Source: Ricinus communis
Taxonomy: Eukaryota; Streptophyta; Magnoliopsida; Malpighiales; Euphorbiaceae
Direction of reading: 5' to 3'
Assembly: GCF_019578655.1 (NCBI RefSeq)
Contig: NC_063263.1
Coordinates: 4,474,001 to 4,538,000, forward strand
DNA: 64,000 bases
Positions 22,580 to 35,800 of the stretch are shown piece by piece. Below the pieces are notes generated by a model. That model had not been told where the DNA came from. It searched no databases and worked only from the letters and a program-made list of their open reading frames with translations. Position 1 is the first letter of the stretch, and each line of letters opens with the position of its first letter. Both the position numbers and the translations under genes were made by a program.

Positions 22580-23689
22580 TATAATTTAGTAATAATTAAA
22601 TATGAATTTATATAAAATTATATAAAAATAATATTTACAATTATTAAAAAAATAAAATATGTAATATTCATATAACACAATTATATTTCTATTTTTAAGT
22701 ATAAAAAGGTCAAACTAGGTAATAATTTTTTAATTTTATCTAATAAAATATATATACCTAAATAAATCTTATTTCTTCAAACATTGCGGAACCAACCTCC
22801 AAGAAAATGTATTCTTTTCAGACCTCTTGTTTGATCGATGGGTACACATTTTATTCGACGGTTCGGTAATATAAAAAGGCTATTTTGGCACTAAATCATA
22901 ATCTATCCAATTACATATTTGAAAGATCCTTTTGAAATTGCAGGTAAATATTATTTGGAATTTATTGAAGTTGTATCTACTAACGATCCAACTTCCATAT
23001 CCACATCAATTCCGTATATATATACAAATATGATTTTATGATACAATGCTTTTGTCTAAAATACTGTGCGACAGTCTAAGGCCTCGTTTGCTCCATCAAT
23101 TTTAAAATCAATTATTTAAATAAATTTCATGGAATTAGGAACTATAGAATGTATAGTTCATGAAATATATTAAATTAGTTACTAACATAAAATTCTCGAA
23201 TTTGGGTTTTAAAATCACAATATTTATCTCTAATAAATAACTAAAACTTCAGAAATTTAGAAAAGATTTAACATAATTATTGAATTACATAAATTTTTAA
23301 AGAATTATCAGTAACTTCTAAATTCATAATACCTCCAAATTTAGACTTTTTTACTGATAAATTTGTTTATATATAAATTGAATAAATTTTTTATTATCTT
23401 ATTACTATTTTGTAAATTTAACTAATGCTAACTTGATTTGATTTTTTTTGGATAAAACTAACAATAAAGTTTTATTACTTGTCTTTTAAAAGTTCATTTA
23501 AAAGTTTTATGTAACTAAAAAAATATAAATAATACTTAATAATTTTATTTATTAATGTCCAATAAATTATTATATAAATAAAAAATTTAATATTTATAAC
23601 AATCAAACTCAATATCAAATACTAGATCATTTACTAGCTATTAGCTGACAACTATTAGTTATTAGTAATAATTACTAAATAATTATTTA

Positions 23690-24330
23690 TTCGTACATTG
23701 CATAGCCGTTATTATTATTTTAATTATAAAATTAAATTTATAGATATAATTTGATAAAATCTTCAATACTTAATATTAATGTATGTAAATTTAAGAACAA
23801 TAGCAAACTAATTATTTTTAAATATTTTTAACTTATTTTAAAATTTTATTAATATTATTTATTTTATAAATTATTTATTAATTAATTTAAATTATATAAA
23901 TTAATATATCAATATAATTAATATTACTATTTTATGAAATAAAAATTTATTATATAATTAAAATATTAATTTATTATTAAATATAATAGTAAAAATATAA
24001 TTTAAAATGTTATTTTCTAGAATTAGAATTATTATCTAATTATAAAATTAACTTATTAGTTAATAAAATATTAAAATATAACTAATATGCTATTTTTAAT
24101 GATAGAATTAGTATTATTATCCGATTTAGAAAACTATTTATTAGTTAATATAATATTAAAATATGATTAATGTACTATTTTTTAAGATCGGAGTTAGTAT
24201 TTAATTAAAAATATAACTTATGAATTAATAAATTAATTGAAAAAATTATAAAATTATACATAAACTTGAATTCAATGTATCAAAATAAATACACATATCA
24301 AATATATCAAAAATTAAATATTTATATTAA
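23690..24330 (+). repeat. Dispersed AT-rich repeat family, copy b
   Basis: The stretch shares the ordered motifs of 13775-14400, beginning at a TTGCATAGCCGTTATTATTA stretch and ending near the TGTATCAAAATAAATACACA stretch. No terminal repeats or target duplication could be seen. Confidence 0.45.
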
Positions 24331-24344
24331 AAAATTAAATTTCA

Positions 24345-24348
<4 letters not shown>

Positions 24349-24397
<49 letters not shown>
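24349..24397. repeat. Compound (AT)n(GA)n microsatellite
   Basis: About 16 AT units run directly into about eight GA units. Confidence 0.9.
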
Positions 24398-24941
24398 TAG
24401 TGATCAGCAACAATTCAATCAAAAAAGGATAAATAAAACTCAAATTTTCTCTCAACATCTATCATAAATAACTATAACTTTATTTTGGGAATATTAATTG
24501 TTACTTTTTAGTATACGGATAGTTTTGGAATATCAATTATTAGCATAATTCATCATTTTAAAATGATGAATTTATCAGAATTTCATATGGAATATGTGTT
24601 TTTAAAATGTCAAGAAATAATGAACTTAGAAAATTATAAATTAAAAAAGATTGTCATAATTCCTTAAGCCGAATAATAAATTTATCAAATTGATGAAATT
24701 CATAAAATTCTTCGCCCGCAATACCTGTACACAAGCAAGGCGAAAGTCTAAAATCTGAGGTTTAATTACAGTTAGAAGAACCACCGCCAGGGACAAAGCC
24801 CATGCCCAAAGAGAGCATAGTTCCAACGTACGCGTCGCGATAAGAGCAACAGGAGCATCTTTCCACGAAACTCCTAAAAGCCCCCACTTTATTTTAGAAA
24901 AAAAAAAGAAAAAGAAAAAGAACTGATATTTCTTGCTTTTT

Positions 24942-24949
24942 TATATAAA
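24942..24949 (+). promoter_or_regulatory. TATA box of the nodulin-like/MFS gene
   Basis: TATATAAA lies 71 bases before the ATG at 25020. A short 5' leader follows, which suits a plant core promoter. A GA/A-rich purine run lies just upstream (24898-24921). Confidence 0.6.
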
Positions 24950-25019
24950 CCCTTCACAACTCTCATTCTATTTCCCATTCCTTTTGCTTAGACTGGTAGC
25001 TAAGCGTCACAATTGATTG

Positions 25020-27740
25020 ATGGGTTTTCTTCAATCCTCTTCTCCATCCTCTTATTTCAGTGCTTTCAAATGGCTTGGTTTTGTCACGGCCGTTTGGGTT
25101 CAGACCATATCAGGCAACAATTACACTTTCTCAAACTACTCTGACGCTCTCAAGACTCTTATGAACTTGACCCAACTCGAACTCAACAATTTATCTGTTG
25201 CTAAAGACGTAGGTAAGGCCTTTGGTCTTTTAGCTGGTCTTGCCTCTGATCGGTTGCCTACTCCAGTTATTCTTCTCATTGGTTCCGTAGAAGGGCTTAT
25301 TGGTTACGGTGCTCAATGGCTCGTTGTTAGTAAGAAAATTCAACCTCTTTCTTACTGGCAGGTAATACTTTAATTACCCTCGTCTTTAACTTGCATTTTA
25401 TTATATCAAACAGTGCAATTCTTTACTTTTATTTGGTTGAAATGTATATAGATGTGCATATTCCTGTGTTTGGGAGGCAACAGCACAACATGGATGAACA
25501 CAGCAGTTTTAGTAACATGCATCCGCAACTTCAGGAAAAACAGAGGCCCTGTTTCGGGCATCTTGAAGGGTTACGTAGGGTTAAGCACGGCCGTTTTCAC
25601 CGACATCTGTTCGGCTCTCTTCTCCGACAACCCGGCCAGTTTCCTCTTAATGCTCGCAGTCATCCCTTTTGCTGTCTGTCTCACGGCCATCCTCTTCCTC
25701 CGCGAGGTCCCACCTTCCTCTACCGCAGAACAAGAAAAAGAAGAGTTCAAGTATTTCTCAGCGCTCAACATTGTTGCTGTTGTTGTCGCTGTTTACCTAC
25801 TAGGATACGATTTCATACCAAATCCTAGCAGCGCGTTGTCGCTGGGTTTTGTTGTCATATTGCTACTGCTTTTAGCTTCTCCCTTAGCAGTCCCGGTTTT
25901 CTCTTTTGTGAAAACCTGGAATCTGAACCGATTCAACAACAGAACTGTTGACATTGAAGAGCCGCTGTTGACGGGAGAAACAGAACAGCAAGGGGAGATT
26001 CAAGAAAAGCCAGTGAAGGAGGAGGAGGCGGCGCCGGCGCCGGAGGAGGAAGTGGCGGAGACAAAGAAGAGGCCAGTAATTGGGGAAGAGCATACGATAA
26101 TGGAAGCGTTGTGGACGATTGATTTCTGGATATTGTTTGTTTCGTTTCTGTGTGGAGTAGGTACAGGTTTAGCGGTGATGAATAACATGGGACAGATTGG
26201 GTTGGCTCTTGGATACGCCGACGTTTCGATATTTGTATCGCTTACGAGTATTTGGGGTTTTTTTGGAAGGATCGGTTCTGGCTCCATTTCCGAGTACTTT
26301 ATCAAGTAAGTCTCTATTCATTCCTTTCAATTTTTTTTGTCTTTATTAAAATAAAAATCCTGTTTTAATTTTAATTTATTAGTATATGCCCATGACGATA
26401 GATGACGCGGCGATCAGATTTTTTCTTAAAATCTGTTCATTTTCCTTTAAAATAAAAATCAATGAGATCTAAACATTGAGGCTCACTTTTAGAATGGTGT
26501 GAATTAAATTTTTGATGCCCATGAAAAATAAACAAACATGTCGTTATTTTTATTATTATTATTATTATTAGATCTGAGCATGTTGAAATTGAAGAATTGA
26601 TATATTCTCCTTAAATAATAATAATAATAAAATTATAGTTTTTGAGATGGGGACTGGGAAGTACTTTTATTTAAAGATGAAAAGTTTCTTTTCTTTTTCA
26701 GCTACTCTTTTGGCTTTAGGTGCTGGGTATAGTGCGGTTCACTGGTCTTCGAAAGAATAGTATATCCTGACTTATATATATAAAATAAAAATAAAAAATT
26801 GAATTTCTCAGAATTACTTCCAGATAGAGATATGTTAACAAATATTAAGTGTGACGTTTTCTTTGTTAGGACATATCTTTCTTACTGATATTCTTGTTAC
26901 AGAGCTTTGCTGTGAACTTATGCCCCAGATGTAAATCCTATTTTACGTATCCTTATCTTTATCTTGAAAGATTTTTAGATTTATTTTTCCTTTTCTTTTT
27001 TTTGGGTTTTTCATTCTTTACGTTTTGTGACTTAATACGAGGGGCATTGGGATGGTCCTAATCTAATAGGATTGGTCCAACTCTCGACTCTAGAGATGTT
27101 GCTTTTCTAACAATTTTAGGAGTTGGACCATCATATTTTTGCAGTGAAAGAAACAAAGAAAATTATAGATGGACATGGTCCATTTTGGACCGTTGAGATA
27201 AAAAAATGACGTTTCGTACTCGATATTAATCTTTGTTCCTACTCTCTTCTTTTATTTTACAGGAAAGCAGGAACGCCAAGGCCACTTTGGAACGCAGCAT
27301 CTCAAATTTTAATGGCAGTTGGCTACATTCTCATGGCAATGGCTATGCCTGGTTCCTTGTACATTGGTTCAATTGTTGTTGGTATATGCTACGGAGTTCG
27401 TCTAGCTGTTACCGTCCCAACAGCCTCCGAATTGTTCGGTCTCAAATACTACGGTCTAATTTACAACATCTTAATTCTCAACCTTCCACTCGGTTCCCTT
27501 CTCTTCTCCGGGCTGCTCGCCGGACTTTTGTACGACGCACAAGCAGTGCCGACGCCTGGAGGTGGCAACACCTGCGTTGGTGCACATTGTTACAGGCTTG
27601 TGTTCATCATTATGGCCATTGCCTGTGTGATTGGATTTGGTTTGGATGTTGTGCTGTCAATTAGAACAAAGAAGGTTTATTCCAAGATACATGCTAGCAA
27701 GAGATCGAAGAAATTGGTGGCAGAAACTAACAGCCAATAA
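25020..27740 (+). CDS. Nodulin-like / major facilitator superfamily membrane transporter (NFD4-like family)
   Basis: Three exons give about 557 residues: 25020-25361, 25452-26305 and 27263-27740, joined by GT-AG introns of 90 and 957 bases (phases 0 and 2). The start is the ATG at 25020; an in-frame TTG just before it is not needed. The amino-terminal nodulin-like domain opens with WLGFVTAVWVQTISGNNYTF, followed by several hydrophobic helices. A long Glu/Pro-rich cytosolic loop near residues 300-345 (KEEEAAPAPEEEVAETKKR) separates the two MFS halves. The second half has GTGLAVMNNMGQIG and VPTASELFGLKYYG, typical of this plant family. Members are polytopic membrane proteins with predicted solute transport; the substrate is unknown. 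NFD4 of Arabidopsis is linked to nuclear fusion. The gene looks intact. Confidence 0.92.
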
Positions 27741-28245
27741 CCTGAAATATTCAAGTAGGGCGCCTAAGAAGAAGGGAATTTTGCAGGGATTGAAGGGCTT
27801 CTGGTGCTCAGTGATATCCTAAGCTGTAATTTTTTATACATTTTTATTTTGGGGGGTTAGATATAGTCAGAAGTATTTAAGGACTGTATTATATGTTCTG
27901 AATTACTTCTCTCCCGTTATATTTGATTTGCTGATGTCTAATTAAGTAGAGCTAATGAGCTCGTCTCGATTGTCACCATTAATTTAGTACTGTTCTCTTG
28001 TATGCATTCTTTTAATTTTCAAGAAAAATAAGAAAATCTATGTTTTAAATTCAGTAATGAGTGCTATCTAGCTCTCTGCCTGATTGTCGATATTGCAGAA
28101 AAAGAGATTTTATGGACTACCATTTTTCTTTTTACAAAATTTTATTTATATAGTGTCTAAAAAATTTTATTTATACTATTTTCTTTTAGAAGTTTGTTTA
28201 TATCATTTTTCTTATAATTTTTTTACTTTTCTTAAACCAAAATAC
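27741..28245. other. 3' flank of the MFS gene
   Basis: The first 100-200 bases are probably 3' UTR. The rest is AT-rich and I see no other gene. Confidence 0.5.
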
Positions 28246-28253
28246 ATTAAAAA

Positions 28254-28832
28254 TAGAGTTGTAAACCAACCGAGCTGAACCGAGTTTTAACATATTTGAG
28301 CTTGGTTCATTACTATTTAATACGAACATAAACCGAGTTTAAATTTAATGATAAAGGACTCGAGTTCGAGTTTGTTTTGAATTTGATTTATTAAAATTTA
28401 TTTGAAACTTATTTATTAAATTTAACTTGAATTTTGAATCTTTTAATTTTATTAATTTATTTACCAATATAATTTATATCTTATTGAATTGATTAAATTT
28501 AAACATCTAATATTTAATAAAAATTAATTATAATGTAAATAAAAAAAGTTTACACGTCAATTTATATAAATTAATAAATATTTATTATATGTTATAAAAA
28601 TAATTGTAACAAAAAAATATTTTATATCTTTTACAAGCTTAAACACAAGTTTATTAATGAATTAGCTCATATGAATAAACTCATAAATTTATAACGAGCT
28701 AACGAGCCGAGTATTGATAAGCTTATGCTTGATGTTTCAATATCAAGGAGTCTCTATTAATAAATTCGGATAAGCTTTTATTAAGTCAAGCTCTGTCTAG
28801 CTCACGAGAGGTTTGATTCGTTTACAATCCTA
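28254..28832. mobile_element. hAT-like MITE (579 bp)
   Basis: The ends form imperfect 13-base terminal inverted repeats: TAGAGTTGTAAAC on the left and the complement of TAGGATTGTAAAC on the right. They are flanked by 8-base direct repeats ATTAAAAA (28246-28253) and ATTAAAAG (28833-28840), matching at 7 of 8 bases. Subterminal parts carry repeated GAGCTTG/CGAGTT/GCTAACGAG words, common in plant hAT-type MITEs. There is no coding capacity. An 8-base duplication is the hAT hallmark. Confidence 0.6.
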
Positions 28833-29399
28833 ATTAAAAGTATACGCAATATATAATGAAACGATATCATTTACCAATTCAGGTTTAGCTTTAGCTGGAT
28901 TGATAAGGGGTTTGCTCTTGAGTTAGAAGTGAAACCTCCCTCCACCTTTTGTAGGATTAATTCCCCATGGAGTAAAATTAGGCACACGTGTGGGACCTGT
29001 AGTAGTCCACTTAAAAGAAATTCCCCCATTACACTGACAACTAACATATATTAACTATATGTTTATAATATATCATTATTAAATCAACCAATTAAGTTTG
29101 ATTTATAATTTTTATTTTATATCTTTGTATTTGATAGGAATGGCAGTCGGGCGGGTATTTCCGAATACCTGACCTGATACGGACTCTATTGGGATATATT
29201 TGGATAGTAATAAATAGATATAGGATACCCGAACATAATAACCGCTACCCGTTTAAATATATGATACCCTATTCTATTAGACTAGTTAAGAATTTTTTTT
29301 TATCATTTTATTCTCCATGTATATTAAACCTTAGACCTTTTATAAAAAAACAAAGTCATTCTATCATTAAATCATTTAATATTTTTTTGCGAAAAAGAC

Positions 29400-29560
29400 A
29401 TACATATATATATACACATGCATAAATATACATATATACAAATATATACATATACACAAATATATATATACATACACATACACATATATATATACATACT
29501 TACATATATATGTAAATATATATACACATACATATACATATATATACATAATATATACAT
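29400..29560. repeat. TACATA/ATAC-type low-complexity repeat
   Basis: Alternating TA, CATA and CACATA units for about 160 bases. The Tyr/Ile- and Tyr/Met-rich ORFs on both strands here are products of the repeat. Confidence 0.85.
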
Positions 29561-30749
29561 GTCAAATATAGATAATACTTTTAAATATTTAGATAGTTGT
29601 ACACATTTCCAAGCTTTCAGAAGTAATGAAAATGCTTCAATTACACCTAGTGTCCAATTGCATTTTGAATATAGAGTTAGAAGATGTACAAATTGTAATA
29701 AAATATTAATTTTTATTTAGTTTTTATTATTTATAACATTATTTTAAATTTTATTAAATTTATACTTAGTTTGTATTGATATATCGAGCATTTGATGTTA
29801 AATATTTAAATTTGATTAGTTTATATTTATAATTTTTATTTATTTTTATTAATTTAAATTATTTTGAACAGATTCGGTAGATATAATTTTATAATTTATT
29901 TCTTTTATATAAATATGTAAATCGCAAGTCCAATGGGCCAGTCCCATTTATTCTTGGGCCTAACATGCTGTGTTTTGGGAAGATATGTCTAGGGCGGATC
30001 GGAGATCAGAATGAACCTCAAAATCCATATAAACCGAAAGATTATAAATGAAAAGTAGGAATTACTAAAAGAATTAATATTACAATTGATTTCCAAATCC
30101 AAATAAAATGGAAATGAAATTAAGAAAATGAAGGCTCAAAAGACATCTCACATTATAGTATTAAGATTTTCTGTACAGCTGGATATGCAGAATAAATCAG
30201 AATGTCGGTCACATGTATACCCTTTTTCTTTAATATATTCTTACCATCCCATATTTAACTTTATTTCTCTTTTCCCTTTTTATTTGACAATTAAATCTCT
30301 GTATTGATATTGGAGAAAATATAATATAATTGCTGAGGATAGTCAAAACATTTTCATCAATTCAATAATATCTAAAATAACAAAAGTTTAACTATATATA
30401 TATATATACGAATTATTCAAAATTCAGTTAAAATTCATTCTTATTTATTTAAGTTATACGAGCTAAGTAACTATATGTTTAAGTTTTTGAGTTTGCTAAT
30501 TTTATAAATTTATCGTAACCTAAGCTGGCTTATTTAAAACTTCAAGAACTGGTTTATGAATTGGCTTAAGTATAAATTGGTAAAATAATTTATTAGAGGT
30601 TCGATAATAAATTTATTTCTAACTTGATAATGTCTTTTATTTGATTTTTTTTAATATTTGTTTTTTTTATTTTAAGAAGAATTATTCTTATTATAAATAT
30701 ATGTAATTTACTAAGTTACGTAAAATATAATAAAATAGATAGTTACCAA

Positions 30750-30752
<3 letters not shown>

Positions 30753-30813
<61 letters not shown>
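30753..30813. repeat. (AT)n microsatellite, about 30 units
   Basis: This is the longest uninterrupted dinucleotide run in the window (61 bases). Confidence 0.95.
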
Positions 30814-30815
<2 letters not shown>

Positions 30816-31687
30816 GATTATTCATGTGAATGGTTTAGCTTAAATAATAACTAAAATGCAATATTTTTTAATTCTTTTTATAGACATCTGAATCTTAATA
30901 TAAGTATTGTTATACTAATTTGTACTAAGATAATTAATATATTAATTAATAAATTATTTTTAATAAATAATATAAAAATTTATATTTTTATTATTAATTA
31001 AGAATACTAAAGTACTAAAAGTTTACTAGTTAAGGATTTTAAAGTACTGAAATTTATTCTTGTACCGTCAATTGCGCTATATATTAAAATTTCAATTTCT
31101 AAATTAAATTTAATATTAATAAAAATTAATAATTATAAGCTCTAATTATTTTAAATTAAAAATATTTGTAACTAAAATAATACAACCTTTCACAAAATGC
31201 GAGTAGACTATTAGTAAAAGATATAAACTAAGTAGTATAATTCTTTATCCTTTCAGGATTTCAAGAGATTTTAAAATAATTCAAGAAAAAAAAGAAAAAA
31301 TATATAGACATTTTTTATAAATTTCAAACATGTATCTATATTGTGAATTTATATTAGATGTGGCCCTTAAAATATCGGTAAATTATATCATGGATTCAGA
31401 CTCACACAGTATTGTAAACCTAGACCATCTTATACGTGCATAATTTTTATCTTTTAGAGTTTATTTGGTTGTTTCTTTAATTATATATAACTTTTTTTTA
31501 TAGTCTTTTGAATAATAAAATAGTCATATTACAAATTAATTAATTATAAAATTCAGAATATAATATTTAGATATGATATTTTATAAATTAATAATTTTAT
31601 TAAGTATTAAATTTTAAATAATTTTTTTATTAAATATTAATTATTTTTTATTTAAAATCTTATTAATAGTTACTCCCTTCATTCTAT

Positions 31688-32700
31688 ACTAATTAATGGT
31701 TTTTTAGTGTTTTATATAGATTAAGAAAATATTTAATAAGTTTAATTATAGAAACAAAAAGCTAATTAAGATTAAATGACTATTTTATATTTATTAATGT
31801 GTGTACTATATTAAATGAACCTCAAATGTAGATTTGATGAATTTGTAGTTTATAGACAATGAACCTGTTATTTTTTAAACTATGAATATTGATTTGTTTT
31901 ATGCATATTTATTATTTATAAAGTGTATGTTCATTTATTATGAAATACACTTTTTAGATTCATCACTTATAAAGTGTATATTTATATTAACTAATATTTT
32001 TTTTGGTACTTTATTTAAATTAAGAATCATAAGCTTAATTATAGGAAAGAAATAGCTAATTGAGACTAAATGACTATTCTATAGATATTAATATATGTAC
32101 TATATTAAATGAACCTCAAATGTATATTTGATGAACTTGTAATCTATTGATAAATAAACTTGTTATTTTTTAACTTATGAGTATTGATTTGTTTTATGTA
32201 CAGACGATATATTTATTACTTATAAAGTGTATATTCATTTATTATTAATGTCAATTTCGTTAAACATAAACTTTAGATTCATCACTTATAAAGTATACAT
32301 TCATTTGTTATTAGTGTTAGATTAATTAAATAAAAAATTTAAATTTATTACTTATAAATTGTATATTCATATATTTTTAGTATAAGATTCATTATATATA
32401 AAGTGAATATTCATTAAATTTTAATTATGAATATATTCTTAATATGTGAATGTATTATTTATTAGTTATAAAGTATATATTCATATATTATCAGTGTTAG
32501 GTTTATTAAACATAAATTTTAGGTTCATTACTTATAAATTGCATATTTATATATTATCAGTGTTGTTTATTAAACATAAATTTTAGATTCATTACTTATA
32601 AGTTGTATATTCATTTATTATTAGTATAAGATTCATTAAATATGAAATGTACATTCATTAATTTTTACCGATGAACTTATTCGTAAGATATGAATGTATT
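31688..32700. repeat. Nested tandem repeat: an about 300-base duplication and an about 70-base subrepeat array
   Basis: Segments 31688-31988 and 31989-32285 share the same order of motifs (CTAATTA, AATTATAG, AATGACTATT, GTACTATATTAAATGAACCTC). Within and after them (about 31930-32640) an about 70-base unit recurs roughly eight times, with the words ATTCATYACTTATAAA, TGTATATTCAT and TTAAACATAAATTTTAG. Units are diverged. The left edge, TTACTCCCTTCATTCTATAC, resembles a Stowaway-type MITE end, but no matching right end is visible. No ORF is present. Confidence 0.6.
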
Positions 32701-34624
32701 TTTTAATTTATGATTTTTTAGGCTATAACTTATGAACTTTGGATGTATGAGATGAATATATAATTTACAACATACGAACCTACAACGTATTTTATAAATT
32801 TAAACTATAATGACGATGTTTAGAGAAAAAAATGTTAAAATTATTTTTATTGTTTTAGAAACCTAAAATTATTTCTTTTTATATTTACTTTTAATTATAT
32901 TAATTAAAAATTCTATTATTTTAATATTTAGTATTTTTTTTATATAAGTATTAATGTATTCTTAAAAAATAAATTGAATATTATAGTAAAGAAGAAATAT
33001 AAAATATATGAAATTATAAAAAATGAAATAAAAATATAATAAATTGTTTTAATAATAATATAATATAAAATTAATGAATGAGACATGATAACATATTATA
33101 CTATATGAATTATAATAGATCTAAATTTATAGTATTAATTTTATTTTGTTTTTTGATCTATTAGTCATTTAATGATATAAAAATACACGTCTAATGTTGT
33201 TTTCAACAATACACGCGTGTTTTAGTCTTGAGCACGTGATAGTCGACGGTCCCGGAGTGCACCATATAACAATCCTAAAATATCGATTTTTTCTTTCACT
33301 CCGTCCAAATCCAACTATCTTTGAATGATTCGACAATCTCTGTACTATTCATACTTCCCTATTATGCATCAGTGGGGAGTTCAGGTCACGCAATGGTCGC
33401 AACATAACGCTCCCATAATTTGAATGTATATGCATGCGACTTTCCTTCCCGTCAAAGGCATCCTTCTCTTTCATTTCATTTGTTACTTCCAAGTGACGCA
33501 GCCATGCGCGTGTGTTCCATAATTTGCAAACCATCTTTTCTACTGTACACTACAATTATTCTTTCTTTCTTCCTCCAAAACCGTAAGCCTAAATCATTAC
33601 TCTTCATTCTGTTTCATACTCTAGTCTCGGATGTGTCTTCCTTATCCATCCCAAGGTATCTCCCTATTTCTATTTCTTTTCTAATTTTCAAATTCTTGGA
33701 AAAAGAAAATACATGAAGGACATATTTAATGTAATAAATTAAAAAACAAGAAATTACTAGTATAATACACCAACATATAAAAGGAATGCTCGTCATTTAT
33801 CTATTTTTAGATTTTAATATCGATTTGCATTATTTCCTTTTTCTCTATTTAAAAATTAATCTGAGGAGGGTGATTATGTTTTCCAAACCAAATTCTCACT
33901 GTGTAGTTGAATGATCTAATTGCCAATGGCACATAAATCCAGCCCTCTTATTAATTAAATTTAGTTGTACAGTAGAAAAATATGATAAAATACTAACAAC
34001 ACTATAACTATAAATTTTATTACCTACAAACTATAAGTAAATGCACTAACAGAATTATAACTAAATGTTACAACTAAAATCATAGCACCATTATAACTAC
34101 AGAACTTATAAGAGAACTGGATTTCTCGCGAGTGATGAGACAGTTTGGTAAATAACTGCAACATTTATCTGCTGCAAGCTTTTTACTTAAGCGCTTGGTA
34201 ATTGATTTAACAACAGTGCGAACCAAGTTACAATAACACAAAACCAAATAAATCAGATTACGCTTGGCTTATAAGGTTTTTATTTATGAAATTTGATTTA
34301 GCAATTGAAGGTTCAGATTTGACAAGTCTAAAAATTATATTAACTAACTTAATAGTAATTTAATTTGTTTTATATATATGAAACTCAATCTACTGCTTGT
34401 TTTTAAAAAATTACCAATTAATAATTTATGATTTCTAATTAAGATAAATTTTAAGAAAAAATAAACTATTATAATATAAATTATAGCTTAACCTGTTTAA
34501 ATTACAATAGAGTATGTAAATTGTAAATGGATTGATTCCAATCGTGATACTTGGTGTAACGAGTTTGTATGTCAACCAGTCCCATGACCTGCGTTAAGCA
34601 ATGTTATAAATAGATGAATCTATT

Positions 34625-34640
34625 TATAAATATACTAGTC

Positions 34641-34675
<35 letters not shown>

Positions 34676-35230
34676 TTCCATCAATATTAGTATTATTTTA
34701 ATTATAAAAAAATTGATAAATAAATTTAACAAATTTTTTAATATTTTAAAAATAATAGTAAATAAAATATTTTAAATATCTCTTTTAATTTTTAATATCA
34801 TAAAATTTTATTTCTGTATTAATATAAAAATTATTTTAAAATTATTTATTAATTAATTCTAATATTATATAAATAATATTATTAATATAATCGACATTAC
34901 TATTTATAATTATTATATAATTAAAAATAATTTATTAATAAACATAGTATTAAAAATATAATTTAAAATATTATATTTTAAAATTAGAATTATTATCTAA
35001 TTAGAAAATTAATTTTATTAATTAATATAATATTAAAATATAATTAATATACTATTTATTAAAATTAAAATTATTATTTAATTAGAAATGTAACTTATTA
35101 ATCAATAAATCAATATAAAAATTATAAAATACATAAATTTAAATTTTATGTTAAAGATAAATACACATATTAATATAAAAAACTTATGTAAAAAAAATAT
35201 AAAAAATTAAATTTCAAAAATTAAATTTAA
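34625..35230 (+). repeat. Dispersed AT-rich repeat family, copy c
   Basis: The stretch begins with ACTAGTCGTCT, like copy a, followed directly by an (AT)n run and then the shared ordered motifs up to AAATACACATATTAATATAAA. Confidence 0.45.
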
Positions 35231-35389
35231 TAACTATTAGTTAAAATCACTCTAAAATAGAAATTATGTATTCTCTTATCCTATTGGTAATATATTTAAA
35301 AATATACATTAAATTAAAAAAATATAAAAATATAACCCTAAAGCTTTAAAATGTAATCATTGTCATTCTAATTATAGTAAAACTTTAAA

Positions 35390-35800
35390 TATTATATTAT
35401 CTTTCATTACAACATCTCTAATACATTATTTATATATATTAAATTCTTTATTTTAAATAATCATTTTATAAAATAAAGTTTTACTGTATCATTTATCTTT
35501 AAATAAAAAATAAAAAATTAGTGTTAAACTTTATTTTTTATTTCAACTTAATAAATAATTATAAATTTTTATATACTTTATTAATTATTAATTATACATT
35601 TTCTCATTGATTGATATAAAAAAGAAAGAAAAATAAAATAACAATTTAATTATAAAGAAATCCATTAGACTTAAATAAAAAATTTACTCCTTATATTTAA
35701 TTATTTTTTAAAATATTATTTATTATAGAAATGATATTTTTAAAATAAAGAGCATCGATGAAAATACTCTTAAATAAAAGATCTTATTCTATATATTCAA
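35390..35800 (-). repeat. MITE-like family, copy 1 (inverted)
   Basis: The reverse complement matches the start-to-end motif order of the copies at 42948 and 43538: CTTTATTTTAAAAA, TTTCTATAATAAA, then TTAATATATATAAA and GTATTAGAGATGTTG. The right half (35690-35780) and left half (35400-35470) match best and the middle is diverged. Confidence 0.4.

Larger units (their letters stand above)
18919..24940. other. AT-rich intergenic DNA upstream of the MFS gene
   Basis: No coding region is recognised. The part 20000-21060 is less AT-rich but lacks a convincing ORF or hairpin. Simple repeats are (AT)n at 21690-21718, (ATT)n at 22549-22577 and a compound (AT)n(GA)n at 24349-24397. A dispersed AT-rich repeat copy lies at 23690-24330. 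Confidence 0.6.
28841..31675. other. AT-rich intergenic DNA with simple repeats
   Basis: No gene is seen. Near 29138-29260 are GGGTATT/CCGAATACC words like those of subterminal MITE sequence, but no second end was found. Simple repeats are TACATA-type at 29400-29560 and a long (AT)n at 30753-30813. Confidence 0.55.

Noticed and set aside
26306..27262. An extra exon inside the long MFS intron (a short, coding-like stretch near 26700)
   Set aside because: The exon 2-exon 3 join is already in frame and complete for the family.
29138..29290. A complete MITE with GGGTATTTCCGAATACC-like subterminal words
   Set aside because: Only one end is suggestive, and no partner end or target duplication is visible.
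29372..29720. ORFs of 62 and 100 codons rich in Tyr/Ile/Met on both strands
   Set aside because: They are translations of a TACATA-type simple repeat.
31672..31700. Stowaway-type MITE based on a TACTCCCTTCATTC-like end
   Set aside because: No matching right terminal repeat or TA target duplication was found.
33349..33796. ORFs of 60-98 codons in the GC-richer stretch
   Set aside because: Composition is unlike a folded protein, there are no motifs, and frames overlap on both strands.
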